Origin: Lachnotalea glycerini
Lineage (GTDB): Bacteria > Bacillota > Clostridia > Lachnospirales > Lachnospiraceae
Assembly (NCBI RefSeq): GCF_003201285.1
Contig: NZ_QICS01000001.1
Location: 272,678-336,677, forward strand
Length of the DNA: 64,000 nt
Direction: 5' to 3'
Part shown: in pieces, positions 8,701 to 16,403 of the stretch
Position numbering within the stretch: position 1 is the stretch's first letter
Layout: each line of letters opens with the position of its first letter
Made by a program: the position numbers and the translations under genes
The notes under the pieces: model-generated
What the model saw: only the letters and a program-made list of their open reading frames with translations
Told to the model about the DNA's origin: nothing
Database searches by the model: none

Positions 8701-11321
8701 TGAAGGAATTTGATCCTTTGTTTTTCAATATATCTCCGAAAGAAGCAGAATTTATGGACCCTCAGCAACGGCTGTTTTTGGAAGCTGCATGGAATGCGTT
8801 AGAAGATGCAGGATATAACGATAAATATTTGGATGAAAGAAAATGCGGTGTTTTTGTAGGATGTATGGAGGACTACTATGAACGGCTTATTGAGGAAAGT
8901 GGAGCAGATCAGAGTAACTATATATTTAATGGCATTACCATTCCGATTTTGTCCGCCAGAATTTCATATTTTTTAAATTTACGTGGACCAAGTATTGTAG
9001 TAAGTACCGCTTGTTCCTCTGCCCTTGTAGCGCTTCACCTTGCATGTGAAAGCATTATAAACAAGACATCAGAAATTGCCATTGCAGGAGGAGTCAATGT
9101 ATTAGCGACACCAATGTTTCATATTCTTGGAAGCAGCACCGGAATGTTTTCTTATACAAATGAAATGAAGCCATTTGATAATGAAGCAGATGGTTTTATA
9201 CCGGCCGAGGGCTGTGGAGCTTTTGTGCTAAAACCGCTAGAGAAAGCCAAAAAAGATGGGGATCATATCTATGGGGTGATTGTCGGAACAGGTATTAATC
9301 AGGACGGAAAGAGCAATGGAATTACAGCACCAAGTGCACCATCACAGGCAGCTCTTGAGTGCGAAGTTTATGAAAAATATAAGATAAATCCTGCGCATAT
9401 CAGTTACATTGAAGCACATGGAACAGGAACAAGATTAGGAGATCCCATTGAAATTGAAGCACTTAGAGAATCGTTTTCTAAGTTTACCGACAAGAAGCAA
9501 TTTTGTGCAATTGGTTCTGTGAAATCCAATATAGGTCACGCATTGCAGGCAGCGGGTTCGGCGAGTCTGGCAAAAGTTTTATTGTGCATGAAATATAAAA
9601 AACTGGTTCCTTCGATTCATTTCCAAACCGAAAATGAACTGATTCCATTTAAGGACAGTCCGGTTTATGTAAATACCGAATATAAGGACTGGATTCCTAC
9701 AGAAGGGGCACCTAGAATGGCTGCCATAAGTGCATTTGGCATTAGTGGAACGAACTGTCATGTTGTTGTGAAAGAGTATGACGAGATGAAACAAACAATC
9801 ACAAAAGAAGAACCGTATTATCTGATTGCATTGTCTGCCAAGACCAAGGAACAGTTAGATAAAAAAGCATTGGATTTACAGAAATGGCTTCCTAAGGAAA
9901 GTAAAACCCATTCACTAGGCGACATTGCAAATACATTAATGACAGGAAGATGTCATTTCAGTTACCGCATGGCGTTGATTGTTAATTCTTTACAGGAGCT
10001 TTTTGTCAAGCTTGAAAAGGCAATCAATAAGGAAGCAGATGAACGCCTGATGACCGGAGATTTTATAAGTAACACGTTTCGTGCAGATGTAAAGACAAAA
10101 CAATATGGGCAGGCGCTTATCGATGGCATGGCACAAGGGCGATACACACAGATTGAGTATTATGAATCCTTAGTGGATGTTGCAAAGCTCTATGTAAAAG
10201 GATATTTATTTGACTGGATGGGTATTTACAATACCAATGATTATAAAAAGATTTCCCTGCCTGCCTATCCGTTTTCCAAAGATAGCTATTGGATTCAAAA
10301 TTACAAGAAACAGCAAGATAAAACATCTTCTAAACCAACCCGGCTTCATCCGTTGGTTGGAGCGAATACAGCAACCTTGAAAGAGCAAAAATATACAACT
10401 TATTTTTCTAAAAATGAATTTTATATACAAGGGCATCAGATTGAAAACGAAAAAGTTATGCCGGGTGTTGTTTATCTGGAAATGGCTCGCGCAGCAGGAA
10501 CGCTGGCAGCAGAAGAGAATGTAAAAGCATTAAAAGATGTGATTTGGGGAAGTCCGATTACGATAGAAGATACGAAAGAGGTAAACATCAGCTTAGAACC
10601 AAAGGACGAGGACGAGGTAGCATTTACTATTTACACAGAAGATGCAGAGGAAAGAAAAGCACATGCAAAGGGAATTCTGTTATATGAGAATGACAAGACC
10701 AAGGAGCATACATTTACTCTGGATACCTTGGAAATAAGAAAACGGTGCAATGCCCATTTTACGGGAGAAGACTGTTATGAAATGTTTGAGTCAATGGGAT
10801 TTCATTATGATAAGAATTTTCAGGCGATTCATACGATGTATAGCAATGAAACAGAGGTATTGGCCTATTTGAAGCTTCCTCAAGGTTTGTCTGAGGAGTT
10901 TGAAACATTACAAATTCATCCATCGATTATGGATGGTGCATTACAAGCAGCGATTGGACTGGTGAGAAACGATAAGAATCGTTCTTCATCCATCTACCTA
11001 CCTTTTTTAATTGAGGAGATTGACTTGGTGAAACCATTAACAAAGGAATGTATCGTTTACGTAACATTTGCATCCAAACAGGCTCAAAGGACAAACGGAT
11101 TTATGTTTCATGTTACCGTAACTAATATGGATGGCGAAGTACTTGCATATGTAAAAAAATATGTGATTCGAGAATATTCGCAAAAACGTGTCGTGCAGAA
11201 AACAGATGAAACGTATGATAGAGCAGATGATACATATGAAATAATCAATGATACATATGAAATAATCAATGATACCTCACAGATACCGGAAGCAGAGAGT
11301 TTGTCGGCATGGGAAGACTAA
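2706..11321 (+). CDS. Trans-AT PKS: ACP-KS-KR-cMT-ACP-KS-DH
   Basis: A 2871-residue protein. Residues 1-35 form a charged helical docking segment matching the C-terminus of the preceding protein. An ACP follows (Ser92 in YGIDS). KS1 (about 183-620) has Cys359 in DTMCSSS, the HGTGT His near 494 and the NIGH His near 534. A KR follows (nucleotide loop LGGAGGIG near 1062; Ser near 1196, Tyr near 1209), then a C-methyltransferase with the SAM loop EIGAGTGG near 1520, and an ACP (Ser1780, YGMDS). A low-complexity linker with 18-bp repeats (about 1833-1877) precedes KS2 (Cys2103 in STACSSA). The last domain is a DH (His2577 in HQIENEKVMP, where the usual Gly is Asn; Asp of DGALQ near 2743). Module 1 should give an alpha-methyl-beta-hydroxy unit. 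The module that starts with KS2 is cut after the DH; its KR and ACP are in the next gene. The start has an upstream AAAGGGG. Confidence 0.96.
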   Translation: MDRQVKELYEEIKDKKITSTALMQRINELRRMKAASDDTKDLECEKTEFSEKKIIDYDAALAYFKETLSSKIKLAAYKIEEDAPMERYGIDSVMVLNLTQSLEKVFGSLPKTLFFEYQTIGELTNYFIEKHSNKLGELLGVDFSEKETKKAAKTTKEPEVSVKKVISHEDRQRSKTSDFNKPMDIAIIGLAGKYPKANDLDQFWENLKAGMDCVTKIPKERWDYSQYFDPDKNKEGKTCSKWGGFLDGVYNFDPLFFQISPREAVQMDPQERLFLECVYQTLEDAGYTKEACRKYKNYGLEGNIGVFVGVMYEEYQLYAAQEQARGNMISVYGNPSSIANRVSYYFDFHGPCMAVDTMCSSSLTAIHLAYQSLLRFECEMAIAGGVNVSIHPNKYLLLGKNKFMSSKGKCESFGENGDGYVPGEGVGAVLLKPLEKAIEDGDMIYGILKGTCINHGGKTNGFTVPNPNAQAQVIKRAYGEANLNPRLVSYIEAHGTGTSLGDPIEMTGLNKTFREYTKDSHFCKIGSVKSNIGHLESASGIASLTKVLLQMKHQKLVPSIHSQVLNPNIDFEDTPFVVQRELEDWNRPVLNLDGEEKEYPRMAGISSFGAGGSNAHIIVEEYVQPSKEEVQEDIPYSKQLFVINGKNQKRLKENVQRLIQYVDQAISDQAGGALFSNMAYTLQIGREAMTERLSVVASDLEELSSKLKLFVNDEEYISGVYYNNVKTAVFKKVFEGQASTVFLKTLMREKEFDKIALLWVSGIDIDWELLYQDEAEYQPYRISLPGYSFATEKYFPKITQIKQMDRISEQAIDVIEQARADYFYVPKWKQVKDTALAKIEEKQGRNVIIIYPVEAERLSQAIALAHSGDRVIKVKQVNIEQKTADDCYEIDRAAKDAYQNPMEEIDSIDVVYYLGGIETRQKDSMDLTYLDAFKEQSVIGLFRLIKAYAKCGHIRNNTKLKIVTNHVYKVEEADQLRPFAAGLFGLGKSIEKEFRGCHVTGIDVDFTGSEKVQDLQRLAKMIQIETTSLSLGTTAIRKGVRYVQKLYKLDMPVQEKTQFKEGGVYFILGGAGGIGLELCLYLAKQIHCKFVLVGRRDAADIPKSKINEIQQSGSEVLYISADATDEQSMLQAVKKAKKAFGKVNGVIHSAIVLKDQAILNMEEETFSKVLDPKMRGSIVLYQVFKDEPLDFKLYFSSVQSFAGNAGQSNYAAGCTFKDAFALYEEENAGYRVSLINWGYWGEVGVVASEEYNNRLKAMGIYSLKTADGMKAIESILNYNGVQVLTIKADESTMEKMGADFSSNRLEISDEQESFIEHALSYEKMPALDTISFNHLEDAFLQLRKFTQLVTLNVFQTAGRFLKAKERCEKQELFTSLAILQKYDRLFGAMLTILENAGFIQKITKSQYISNEIVESQETKEQLRNLAKKKNWMIQKYPSITPHVEFLWTCMSYSWDIFRGVRLATEIIFPNSSMKLVEKIYKENQLSDYMNEVVAWTIVSYVNRRKEDLKENEKIKILEIGAGTGGTSSVVFRDLKQYKDIVTYDYTDISEAFMKYGKSMYGAENPYVNYRLFNVEKDPVAQSYESKTYDIVIATNVLHATRNIRNTIQNTKVLLRKNGWIVMNEITTLEDFLTLTFGLLDGWWLYEDESNRISNSPILSNQLWAEALTKEGYQNVKTFGQKKDSQISLMQSIIVAESNGEISLSGEPNRTVITKQSKKTEQPKVKEVRSAKEHIIKDSFKEEEIAFAVEEAILDSLSFVLQVDKNELDIEMPYTEYGMDSILSGQVTNMIHDKLKIEINSTALFNYPNTSKLRDYILSSFQEKMLQFMRKQEEQVNADEQVNADEQVKAVEQVNADELVNADEQVKTVEQVDAAMQAAADVQDKVDKQGEPNRQYESVGFLNTEQVTNSGMNDNISITTRETKSVIGNELQNGSMDIAIVGMSGVFPGADTLEEYWDNLTHGVDSVTTIDRFNEKDYFDPDKDVANKSYINRSGMVRGMKEFDPLFFNISPKEAEFMDPQQRLFLEAAWNALEDAGYNDKYLDERKCGVFVGCMEDYYERLIEESGADQSNYIFNGITIPILSARISYFLNLRGPSIVVSTACSSALVALHLACESIINKTSEIAIAGGVNVLATPMFHILGSSTGMFSYTNEMKPFDNEADGFIPAEGCGAFVLKPLEKAKKDGDHIYGVIVGTGINQDGKSNGITAPSAPSQAALECEVYEKYKINPAHISYIEAHGTGTRLGDPIEIEALRESFSKFTDKKQFCAIGSVKSNIGHALQAAGSASLAKVLLCMKYKKLVPSIHFQTENELIPFKDSPVYVNTEYKDWIPTEGAPRMAAISAFGISGTNCHVVVKEYDEMKQTITKEEPYYLIALSAKTKEQLDKKALDLQKWLPKESKTHSLGDIANTLMTGRCHFSYRMALIVNSLQELFVKLEKAINKEADERLMTGDFISNTFRADVKTKQYGQALIDGMAQGRYTQIEYYESLVDVAKLYVKGYLFDWMGIYNTNDYKKISLPAYPFSKDSYWIQNYKKQQDKTSSKPTRLHPLVGANTATLKEQKYTTYFSKNEFYIQGHQIENEKVMPGVVYLEMARAAGTLAAEENVKALKDVIWGSPITIEDTKEVNISLEPKDEDEVAFTIYTEDAEERKAHAKGILLYENDKTKEHTFTLDTLEIRKRCNAHFTGEDCYEMFESMGFHYDKNFQAIHTMYSNETEVLAYLKLPQGLSEEFETLQIHPSIMDGALQAAIGLVRNDKNRSSSIYLPFLIEEIDLVKPLTKECIVYVTFASKQAQRTNGFMFHVTVTNMDGEVLAYVKKYVIREYSQKRVVQKTDETYDRADDTYEIINDTYEIINDTSQIPEAESLSAWED
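8202..8336 (+). repeat. In-frame 18-bp tandem repeats coding an inter-domain linker
   Basis: About seven imperfect copies of an 18-bp unit (GAGCAGGTCAATGCAGAT type) code for EQVNAD/EQVKAV hexapeptides between the ACP and KS2. The unit length is a multiple of three, so copy number can change without a frameshift. The encoded stretch is acidic and probably a flexible or helical spacer. Confidence 0.85.
11229..11270 (+). repeat. Two perfect 21-bp tandem repeats at the PKS C-terminus
   Basis: Two exact copies of a 21-bp unit encoding DTYEIIN lie near the stop codon of the second PKS gene, after a more divergent related unit. They lengthen the tail at a point where a module is split between two proteins (DH here, KR in the next). 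Confidence 0.85.
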
Positions 11322-11341
11322 GTCAATAACGGAGGGATAAT

Positions 11342-14300
11342 ATGAATGATAAGGAACCTGATGTAGAAAAAGATGGGGTAATTTTAGAAAAAACATATAG
11401 TGTAGAGTGGGAAGAAAGAGACACGGTTCCCATAAAAGAAACCGAAAAATCAGAGTATATCATTTTATTTGACACGAAGGACGAATTTCGTAATTGCTTA
11501 ATGGATCAGTATAAGGGGAATCCCAGTCATATTATCCTGATAAAACAATCGGATCATTACAGGAAACTTGACGAAACCACTTTTGAAGTTGCACCGGGGG
11601 AGAAAGGTGATTTTATTCAACTGATTGAGGAACTAAAAGCCTGTCATGTACAGATGAATCAAATCATATACAGGTGGACCAAGAAAAGATTTCAGATGGA
11701 TCAAATGGCGATAAAAAATCAATTGGAAGAAGGATTTTATTCTCTTTTATACCTGAGTCAGGCAATGATAAAACAAAAGATTTCATACAAAATAAAGTTA
11801 TTGTACGTTTTTGTGGCAGAAGAGATAGAACCGCTACATGAGGCGGTTAGCGGATTTTGCAAAACAATACATTTAGAACAACCAAATTATTCGTATGAAA
11901 TTGTAAAAATTCAGGAAGATTTTGCTTTGGAGGAAAATAAAATTGCTGATTTCATATTACAAGAACTGAATAATCCAAAGGAGGATACACAGGTATTCTT
12001 TCAGGGAAAATCAAGATTTGTTCCGTGCATCCGTGATGTAGACCTTCAAAAGCCAAGCACAAATCCAGTCAGATTTCAGAAAAACAAAACGTATCTGATT
12101 ACAGGTGGAACGGGCGGAATTGGAATGATTTTTGCAAGATATCTGGCATCCGAATATCAAGCTAATTTGATTTTGTCAGGAAGCTCCGTTTTAAATGACA
12201 GAAAGCAAAAACAAATAGATGAATTAGTCCAAATGGGTGCAAATGTTAAATATATTCAGGCCAATCTTAGTGTAGAGGAGGAGGCAGCGTACTTACTGAG
12301 AGCGGCATATGGATATTTTAAAAAGATTGACGGAATCCTTCATTGCGCCGGTATGATTCAAGATTCCTTGTTGTTGTTTAAGGAAAAAGCTGAGGTAGAA
12401 AAGGTATTTGGACCAAAAATTTATGGAACGACCTATTTAATGAAACAATTCATAAATAAGCCACTTGACTTTATCATACTTTTTTCAGGACTGGCATCGG
12501 TAGCAGGAAACGTTGGACAAATTGATTATTCTTATGCCAATGCATATTTAGATCATATGTCTTTCTATTTAAAAAGTGAATTAAAATGTACCCGGATCAT
12601 TTCAATCAACTGGCCATTATGGGAAAACGGCGGAATGAACATTGATTCGCAGATAAAGGAACAGTTGAGAGAAATGACCGGGCTAGAGACAATAGATAAC
12701 CAATATGGAATTTTGGTTGTTAACAATGCGTTGCAACACGATTACTCACAAATTATTGTGGTTCGAATAAATTCAGAAAAGAAAGAAGTGATTCAATCTA
12801 TGATGCAGGAAGAAAGAAGAGATAACATTCCAAATAAAAATCCGATTCCTTTAGAATCAAAAAGTCAATTAAAAAGGCAGATGGAAGAATATTTAAAACA
12901 GATTCTTTCAAATCAGTTAGGAATTCCAATTGCCAAAATTAAATTGAGTGAACCGTGGGAACAATATGGAATCGATTCTATGTCGATTGTGCGGATGACA
13001 AATGAAATGGAAAAAAAGTTCAAAGAATTGTCCAAAACACTATTCTTTGAATATTTAAATATCAATGAGCTATCTGATTTTTTTGTTGAGAATTATGCAG
13101 ATATAATTCAAAAAGAACTCGTTGCCACGGGTGAAAAAGCAGAAACAACAGATCTTTTGGAACAAAAGAAACGAACAAAGGAAAACAACAGATTTATAAC
13201 AAAAAAGGAAGATTCTAAAAAAGAGGAACGAAAAGAATATGTGGTTAGCCAAAATCGAACAGATACGGATATTGCCATTATCGGCATCAGTGGAAGCTAT
13301 CCGGAAGCAGAGAATTTGGAAGAATATTGGGAAAACCTGAAAGCAGGAAAAGATTGCATTACTGAAATTCCATTGAAACGTTGGGATTATCACAAGTATG
13401 AATCAGAAAAAAAAGATGAAAAAGGAAACATATATGCAAAATGGGGAGGTTTTCTCAAGAACTATGATAAGTTTGATCCGATGTTTTTTGGTATTACACC
13501 AAAGAATGCAGAACAAATGGATCCACAGGAGAGATTGTTTTTAGAAACTGCATTTCATGCGCTAGAAGATGCCGGCTATAATTTTGATGAGTTAAGTCAC
13601 CATGAAGTTGGTGTCTATGTGGGGGTTATGTATGGACATTATGAGCTGTTTGCCAGTCAGGAATTAGAAAGAGGAAATGCAATGGCATTAAGTTCTTCGT
13701 TTTCCTCCATTGCAAATCGTGTTTCTTATACCTTTCATCTTACAGGCCCAAGTATTGCAGTTGATACCATGTGTTCGTCTTCATTGACATCGGTTCATCT
13801 GGCGTGTCAGAGCATCCGGGATGGGGAATGTGACATGGCAGTTGCGGGGGGTGTAAATTTATCCATTCATCCAAGTAAATATCTTTATTTATGTGAAAAT
13901 AATTTTGCATCCAGTGACGGACGCTGCCATAGTTTTGGAGAAGGTGGAGACGGTTATGTTCCTGGGGAAGGCGTAGGAGCCGTTATTTTAAAATCGCTCA
14001 AACAGGCAGAAGCAGATCACGATCATATTTATGCGGTGATAAAAGCCAGTACAATTAACCATGGTGGAAGAACAAACGGCTATACCGTACCAAATCCAAA
14101 TAAACAGGCGGATTTGATTATAAAGGCTCTAAAGAAGGCGGACATTACTCCAAGAGCAATCAGTTACATAGAGGCACATGGAACAGGAACCTCTTTGGGC
14201 GACCCGATTGAAATTACAGGATTGACCAAAGCATACACGCAATTTACCAAAGACAAACAGTATTGTGCAATCGGTTCGGTAAAATCAAATATCGGGCATT

Positions 14301-16390
14301 TGGAATCAGCAGCTGGGATTGCAGCAATCACGAAAATAATTTTACAAATGCAGCATAAGCAACTGGTTCCCTCCATTCATTGTGAAGTGTTGAATCAAAA
14401 CATTTCCTTTAAAAGTACACCGTTTTATGTACAAAAATCACTGTCTGACTGGAAACAGCCGATCGTAACAAGACAGGGAAAAACAGTTGAATTTCCTAGA
14501 ATTGCTGCCATCAGTGCGTTTGGTGCGGGAGGCTCGAATGCACATATGATAGTTAAGGAATACAGCGAAAAAAATAAGGAAAAAGAGATATTAAATAACA
14601 GTCAGCAGGTCATTTTATTATCGGCAAGAAATCAGAACAAATTAAAGGAATGTGCGAAAAGACTGTTAGAGTATCTTGATAAAAATAGGACGATTGGATG
14701 GAATCAGACAATTAAACCAGCAGACAGAATAGAGAAAGTCAGAGCATTTTTAATCGAATCCGTAGCATTTTTAAAACATATTTCTATCACGGAACTTGAT
14801 ACAGAAAGTTCATTAGATGAAATGAATTTTAGTCTTGTTGAATGGTCAAATCTAGCTGAGAAAATAAATGAAGAATGGAAGATTGGTTTATCTGTAGAAA
14901 ACTTACTGGAACATTTTTCAATCAATGAAATGGCAGAATTTATCTGTAGCGAATCTAGTGAGGAAATGAATCGAGGTCAGATTGGTGATGAGCAAAACAA
15001 AAAGAGCTACACTGCTTTCAAATTAGAACAAATTGCTTATACCTTGCAGGTTGGCAGGGAAGAAAAAGAAGAAAGAGCAGCCTTTGTTGTTACAACATGG
15101 GAGGAATTAGAACAAGCGCTCAAGTACTATTTGGAAGATAAGGCAAATGAATTTACTTATTTCGGCAAAAAGAGCATCAATCAGATAGAAGATAATCAGG
15201 AAAGCGGTGAGCAGCAGATTGAGCAGTGTTTACAAAATAAGGATATGAAACAATTGGCAAAGCTTTGGGTTTCAGGCTCAAAAATAGATTGGAATCAATT
15301 GTATTTCAAGCAAAAGCCAAGACGAATCTCATTGCCGGGTTATCCATTTGAACGAAAACGTTACTGGTATGACAGTTATGAGAAAAAGAGTGAAACGAAA
15401 GAGGAACCATTAGTAAGGAAAGAGCAAAAACCGTTATTGGATCAAACAAACAATTACTTAACGGCTGGCTATGAGGATGCGATTAAAAATTATCATGGAG
15501 ATGAGGTTTTAGTTCAAATCGTTGAAGATTCCATCGCAATTATATCCATGCAGGATAAAAAACACCGTAATATGTTTCATGAGGATTTAGTTATTGGTCT
15601 TATGGCAAAATTTCAAGAGGTTTCACAAAACCAAACTATTAAGGCCATTATTTTAACTGGATATGAGAATATTTTCAGTATGGGTGGAACCCAGGAACAG
15701 TTATTGGAAATTTCTAATAAAGAGAGACGTTTTACAGATGCACCGTTTTTATATCGAGGATTACTTGAGTGTCCGATTCCTGTAATCGCTGCCATTCAGG
15801 GACATGCATCGGGCGGCGGCTTGTTGTTTGGACTGTATAGCGATATGGTGGTGATGTCAAATGAGGGAATTTATACCGCTGTATTTATGAAATATGGTTT
15901 TACTCCCGGTATGGGAGCAACTTACATATTAGAAAAAAGATTTGGTGAGACTCTTGCAACAGAAATGATGTTTACTGCGAAATCGTTTACGGGGGAAGAA
16001 CTTGCAAAGCGTGGAGCACCTGTAATCGTAAAAAAAAGAGAAGAAGTGTTAATGGAGGCTATGAGAATAGCAAAGCTTTTATCTGAAAAGTCAAAGCTTT
16101 CCTTAACTACCTTAAAGAAAGAACTGGCGGGAAGAATGTTAGAGCAATTACCTAAATACATTGAGCGGGAAGATATTATGCATGATAAAACCTTTACCAC
16201 GCAGGAAGTGAAAGAACGAATCAGGCATTATTATTTGGACGGACACGAATTTGGTGAAAACCAAAACAGTGTTTCCAAGACAGTAAATGAAGAACCACAA
16301 CCTTTAAACGAAATGCTAGATGCATTAGAGTCAGGAAATATGTCACCGGATGAGGCGAAGCAGTTTTGTTTGAACAACATTAAATTTTGA
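11342..16390 (+). CDS. Trans-AT PKS: KR-ACP-KS-(ACP-like)-ECH
   Basis: A 1682-residue protein with a good GGAGGG site before the ATG. It opens with the structural and catalytic halves of a KR (TGGTGGIG near 255). At the catalytic serine position the sequence reads LFSGLAS, giving Gly383, while Tyr396 and the YANAYLD motif are intact; reduction may be impaired. An ACP follows (Ser546, YGIDS), then KS3 (from about 641; Cys811 in DTMCSSS; HGTGT and NIGH His present). The post-KS linker is interrupted at about 1129-1203 by an ACP-like segment whose Ser1164 lacks the preceding Asp. Residues about 1382-1630 are a crotonase domain with FSMGGTQEQLL and MKYGFTPGMGAT motifs, which mark the PksI-type (ECH2) decarboxylase of beta-branching. 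PksI is usually a separate protein; here it is fused. The C-terminus (LESGNMSPDEAKQF) is a docking helix. The acceptor ACPs are in the next gene. A beta-branch is therefore predicted at this module. Confidence 0.95.
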   Translation: MNDKEPDVEKDGVILEKTYSVEWEERDTVPIKETEKSEYIILFDTKDEFRNCLMDQYKGNPSHIILIKQSDHYRKLDETTFEVAPGEKGDFIQLIEELKACHVQMNQIIYRWTKKRFQMDQMAIKNQLEEGFYSLLYLSQAMIKQKISYKIKLLYVFVAEEIEPLHEAVSGFCKTIHLEQPNYSYEIVKIQEDFALEENKIADFILQELNNPKEDTQVFFQGKSRFVPCIRDVDLQKPSTNPVRFQKNKTYLITGGTGGIGMIFARYLASEYQANLILSGSSVLNDRKQKQIDELVQMGANVKYIQANLSVEEEAAYLLRAAYGYFKKIDGILHCAGMIQDSLLLFKEKAEVEKVFGPKIYGTTYLMKQFINKPLDFIILFSGLASVAGNVGQIDYSYANAYLDHMSFYLKSELKCTRIISINWPLWENGGMNIDSQIKEQLREMTGLETIDNQYGILVVNNALQHDYSQIIVVRINSEKKEVIQSMMQEERRDNIPNKNPIPLESKSQLKRQMEEYLKQILSNQLGIPIAKIKLSEPWEQYGIDSMSIVRMTNEMEKKFKELSKTLFFEYLNINELSDFFVENYADIIQKELVATGEKAETTDLLEQKKRTKENNRFITKKEDSKKEERKEYVVSQNRTDTDIAIIGISGSYPEAENLEEYWENLKAGKDCITEIPLKRWDYHKYESEKKDEKGNIYAKWGGFLKNYDKFDPMFFGITPKNAEQMDPQERLFLETAFHALEDAGYNFDELSHHEVGVYVGVMYGHYELFASQELERGNAMALSSSFSSIANRVSYTFHLTGPSIAVDTMCSSSLTSVHLACQSIRDGECDMAVAGGVNLSIHPSKYLYLCENNFASSDGRCHSFGEGGDGYVPGEGVGAVILKSLKQAEADHDHIYAVIKASTINHGGRTNGYTVPNPNKQADLIIKALKKADITPRAISYIEAHGTGTSLGDPIEITGLTKAYTQFTKDKQYCAIGSVKSNIGHLESAAGIAAITKIILQMQHKQLVPSIHCEVLNQNISFKSTPFYVQKSLSDWKQPIVTRQGKTVEFPRIAAISAFGAGGSNAHMIVKEYSEKNKEKEILNNSQQVILLSARNQNKLKECAKRLLEYLDKNRTIGWNQTIKPADRIEKVRAFLIESVAFLKHISITELDTESSLDEMNFSLVEWSNLAEKINEEWKIGLSVENLLEHFSINEMAEFICSESSEEMNRGQIGDEQNKKSYTAFKLEQIAYTLQVGREEKEERAAFVVTTWEELEQALKYYLEDKANEFTYFGKKSINQIEDNQESGEQQIEQCLQNKDMKQLAKLWVSGSKIDWNQLYFKQKPRRISLPGYPFERKRYWYDSYEKKSETKEEPLVRKEQKPLLDQTNNYLTAGYEDAIKNYHGDEVLVQIVEDSIAIISMQDKKHRNMFHEDLVIGLMAKFQEVSQNQTIKAIILTGYENIFSMGGTQEQLLEISNKERRFTDAPFLYRGLLECPIPVIAAIQGHASGGGLLFGLYSDMVVMSNEGIYTAVFMKYGFTPGMGATYILEKRFGETLATEMMFTAKSFTGEELAKRGAPVIVKKREEVLMEAMRIAKLLSEKSKLSLTTLKKELAGRMLEQLPKYIEREDIMHDKTFTTQEVKERIRHYYLDGHEFGENQNSVSKTVNEEPQPLNEMLDALESGNMSPDEAKQFCLNNIKF

Positions 16391-16403
16391 GGAGGCTTAC
16401 GAA

